A model generated the notes under the pieces. The model was not told where the DNA came from, did no database searches, and was given only the letters and a program-made list of their open reading frames with translations. This document shows positions 61,401-64,000 of a stretch of DNA of 64,000 nucleotides, piece by piece. The stretch spans positions 551,581,136 through 551,645,135 of the forward strand of contig NC_081413.1 of assembly GCF_030272615.1 (NCBI RefSeq), read 5' to 3'. The position numbers and the translations under genes were made by a program. The stretch comes from Cryptomeria japonica. Lineage: Eukaryota > Streptophyta > Pinopsida > Cupressales > Cupressaceae. How positions within the stretch are numbered: position 1 is the first letter of the stretch; the number at the start of each line of letters is the position of its first letter.

Positions 61401-62465
61401 GAGACTAGAGACTTGCTCGACACTTGAAAACTGCATCTCTCTTGCCCTCCGCATTGCCCGAATTGCATCCTGTCATGGAAAAAAGGGCAAGACAGGGGTG
61501 TGGTGCTCCTATCCCTGCCCCGTTTTGGGGAAGGACCCTTTTCAATTATTCTTTGGTGGTTGTGCATTGAGCAGGAAAACTCCCCTAGTGTCGGCCTGTG
61601 ACGAAAAATCATTCAATTAGCCCTAATTGACAATTATATAAGTAGCATTTCCCCTTCCATTTTGGAATAACACTGATACATGAGATCATGCATTCAAGAA
61701 TTCTTTTATAGCATTGAGCATTCTCAAGTCTCCTTTCAAGGCTAGATGTTGCATTCAAGTCAAGGATTCAACCATTGAAGAGGAGATTCATTCCAACATT
61801 CAACTTCATACAAACAATTCTATCAACATTTCTATAACAACCTCCCTTGAGGTGATTTATGTTTCTGTATTTTATTTACATTTACTTGCAAGTACTTTCT
61901 TTCATCATTTGGTTAATTCCAAAACTGGGGTTTGACCTAAAGGCAAACCCCCAATCCCAACCCCTTTTCCTCTCTTTTCTGTGTGTAGGTTGCAGGTACA
62001 CAACTATACTTTCAGATTTGGATTCCACTTGCAGAGGTAGAAAAACCCTTTTCGTTTTGTAGATTTTTTGGAGGATAGTGTACACTCCCGCCATAGTCTG
62101 GGCAACTTTTTCTCAAATTTGTAGGGCAACTTCGTCTTGACAGATTATTGCCAGATCTAGGTGCACAGCTTCATCCTAAGCTTCTATCTCAATCTATAAT
62201 CAGATCTTTGTCTCTTTTTCACTTGGTCATAATTACACAATTCAATCAATTCAAATCTCATTCCAGAAGAGGGGATTAACTTACCATCACTCAAAATTCA
62301 ATCTCTTTCTCTGAAGGTTGAATCTAGTGCATTTTCCCTCCTCTTCTAATGTAATGCGTGAAAAGCGTTTGAAGGAAAATCCGAAATGAAACCTTCATCT
62401 CTCCTCAGAGGGAAGAAAAGCTTTCCTCTAGATCTCCATCATTCACCTTTTTCAACATTACATTT

Positions 62466-62478
62466 TGGTGAACCCGAC
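62466..62478 (+). promoter_or_regulatory. Element F primer binding site
   Basis: TGGTGAACCCGAC a few bases after the LTR end (TTACATTT spacer). It starts with TGG as expected for pairing with a tRNA CCA end. The tRNA species is not assigned. Confidence 0.55.
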
Positions 62479-63599
62479 ATCTTACATGCTTTATTCTGAA
62501 AATCATTGCATATTTTTCAGTTACAAGTTTAATTTTTATGCAAACTTAGTGGTTAATTCATTCAAAACCCTAAGTTTTTAAAATTGAAATTTAACTTGTG
62601 TTTTGTAAAAATTACTTGTTATTGTCTTAGATCTTAAAACTGCTTTGTTTGTCAAATTCAATTTCTTCATTGCCTTGTTCAATATGCAAATCAAATTCAC
62701 AAAATTAAGAGGTTAATTGTCAAAACTATAATTTTAAAAAATTATCTTGAACTTGTGCAAAAATTTAATTTCCATTTAATTTCCAGATTTGTGACTGTTT
62801 TTAGACTTATCTTTTGTCCTACAATTCAAATTTTTAATTTCTCCCCTTTTTCAAAATTTAAAATTTCAAACATATAGTGGTTAGGTCATAAAACCCTAAT
62901 TTTCAAAATTAATTGGATTTTGTATAAATTTCAATCAATTTCATTCAAATTCAGATTTGTAAAACATTCTCCAAGGCGTCCCTCCCCTTTAGGTGTGACC
63001 CTTTTCAAATTTGCAGCGCAATTCCCTTTTTTCTTCAAAACCATAATAAGCTCCTATTTCCACATTTGAACCTTAATTTTGCTGATCTCAAAATCGTAAA
63101 ATTCACCAATTTTGGGGGGTTAGCTTTAAAATCGTCTTAATATTCATCCCTGAAATTTTTTGAAAAAAGTTGGTCAGACCATGTGCATTCCCACCACTAT
63201 CCTCGACTTTTTCCTCGAAATTTTGGGAGATTTTTATGACTACATTTAATAACCTAAATACAGAAGATTGGTTGATTTTGTTGATTTTTAATCTCTCTAA
63301 CATTGAAAATACCTCCAAAATTGAACATTTTAAATTTCAAGAAAAAATTTAAAATTAAGAGGTTAATTATAATTTGCTATAATTTTAAAATTTTTGTTTT
63401 TGTTAATTTTAAAATTAAGTGGTATCCCCTTGGCCCTAATTTTAAAATTCCAATTTCCTTTGATTTATTATTTTGGAAATTGTGTCATTATCTTCCTCCA
63501 ACAAAGTTCAAATTGTTTATTCATTATTTTCTTAAAATTTGTATTATTCAATTTGTAAGCTTTGTTCAAAATTCAAAATTTCAATTTTCCCTTTAGTGC
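62479..63599 (+). other. Element F untranslated leader
   Basis: AT-rich leader between primer site and gag. Phrases such as 'aaattaagaggttaatt' recur near 62707, 63352 and related positions, suggesting an internal duplicated block. No ORF is supported. Confidence 0.5.
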
Positions 63600-64000
63600 A
63601 TGAGTTTCACCACTATTAGTCCTACCTACACTATCCCCGTTAGACAAAGCATTAGAATTAAGGCCTCCCAAGGTTTAATTACCAAGGACATGGAGCCTAA
63701 TTTGGGTGATTTCTTTAATGAGGATAATTCTAATGCTTCCCATCCTAATCATGAACCCATTTATCCCATTGATGAATCCCATGATGAAGAAGAAGCTTTA
63801 ACTAGAGTTTCCATAGATCAACTTTCAAAATTGGACAATCAATTTAATAACTTTCAACAATGGATGTCCAAAGAGTACCCTAATAGTGAATCTCTTCCAT
63901 TGATTGAAGGCCTTAAATGCATGATTCAAAGTGATAAGAATGGAAATGATATATTGCATGGCATTTCTCATATTGGTGATTCTAATGTCATGCCTATCAA
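63600..64000 (+). CDS. Element F gag, N-terminal part, runs off the window
   Basis: Open from the ATG at 63600 to the window end (133 codons, no stop). It begins MSFTTISPTYTIPVRQSIRI and continues with an acidic segment (PIDESHDEEEALTRVSIDQL) and a hydrophobic/aromatic helix region (LDNQFNNFQQWMSKEY). Its position after an LTR, primer site and leader fits the start of a Ty3/gypsy gag. No diagnostic motif is reached before the edge. The frame is the only undamaged retroelement ORF start in the window, so F may be a younger copy, although its LTR was later hit by element C. Confidence 0.6.
   Translation, partial: MSFTTISPTYTIPVRQSIRIKASQGLITKDMEPNLGDFFNEDNSNASHPNHEPIYPIDESHDEEEALTRVSIDQLSKLDNQFNNFQQWMSKEYPNSESLPLIEGLKCMIQSDKNGNDILHGISHIGDSNVMPI

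Larger units (their letters stand above)
54498..62457 (+). mobile_element. Ty3/gypsy element F 5' LTR, split by element C
   Basis: The LTR appears to begin TGTAGCATTATGAAATTGCG at 54498, continues to 54586, and resumes at 61406 after element C and the duplicated GAGAC, ending near 62457 (TTCAACA) before a primer site. Without the insert the LTR is about 1.14 kb. It supports a single gypsy element whose body continues beyond the window. The left boundary is inferred from its start sequence only. Confidence 0.55.

Overview
This window looks like nuclear DNA of a seed plant with a large, repeat-filled genome, most likely a conifer. Three things suggest this. Nearly all recognisable coding sequence belongs to plant LTR retrotransposons of the Copia (Ty1) and Ty3/gypsy types, nested in one another and broken by stop codons. 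The DNA is AT-rich with very long gene-free stretches. The single host-type gene is an intron-containing plant NLR immune receptor. The conifer assignment rests on resemblance to remembered conifer repeat proteins and has not been checked by search.

Layout. 1-2.4 kb: decayed minus-strand coding fragments, one with a transposase-like helix-turn-helix. 2.58-3.69 kb: a compound CA/CATA microsatellite. 3.70-12.25 kb: Copia element A (minus strand), whose gag is split by solo LTR B (9161-10662, 5-bp target duplication). 12.9-14.0 kb: a DNA transposon with terminal inverted repeats; a shorter relative lies at 29.8-30.1 kb. 14.1-14.6 kb: the integrase tail of a gypsy element. 14.6-22.3 kb: no gene seen. 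22.3-29.1 kb: a tandem-duplicated promoter region, then a 7-exon NLR gene predicted to encode 958 residues. Its 2.6-kb intron 3 holds an antisense glutamate-receptor-like exon fragment. 30-37 kb: gypsy LTR, leader and gag relics. 37.2-44.8 kb: Copia element D (plus strand), structurally complete with two 1608-bp LTRs and a GCATC target duplication, inserted in the integrase/RT linker of an older minus-strand Copia relic E. 47.6-49.3 kb: a gypsy gag relic carrying a tRNA-derived SINE with a perfect 13-bp target duplication. 49.3-54.5 kb: no gene. 54.5 kb to the end: the 5' part of gypsy element F, whose LTR is split by element C (54587-61400, GAGAC target duplication). F's gag starts at 63600 and runs off the window.

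The most unusual item is element C. It has Copia-type LTRs, an initiator-tRNA primer site and a polypurine tract, but no protease, integrase, reverse transcriptase or RNase H. It encodes a coiled-coil protein with four zinc knuckles, followed by a long ORF of about 1,180 codons of unknown function. C shares its extended polypurine region, LTR start, a motif near the LTR start and a poly-C tract near the LTR end with the autonomous-type elements A and D. This suggests A/D-type machinery could move C. An inverted repeat spanning the polypurine tract/LTR boundary is present in all three families.

The NLR is the only gene here that looks functional. Every exon junction keeps the reading frame, and all main NB-ARC motifs are present in recognisable form.
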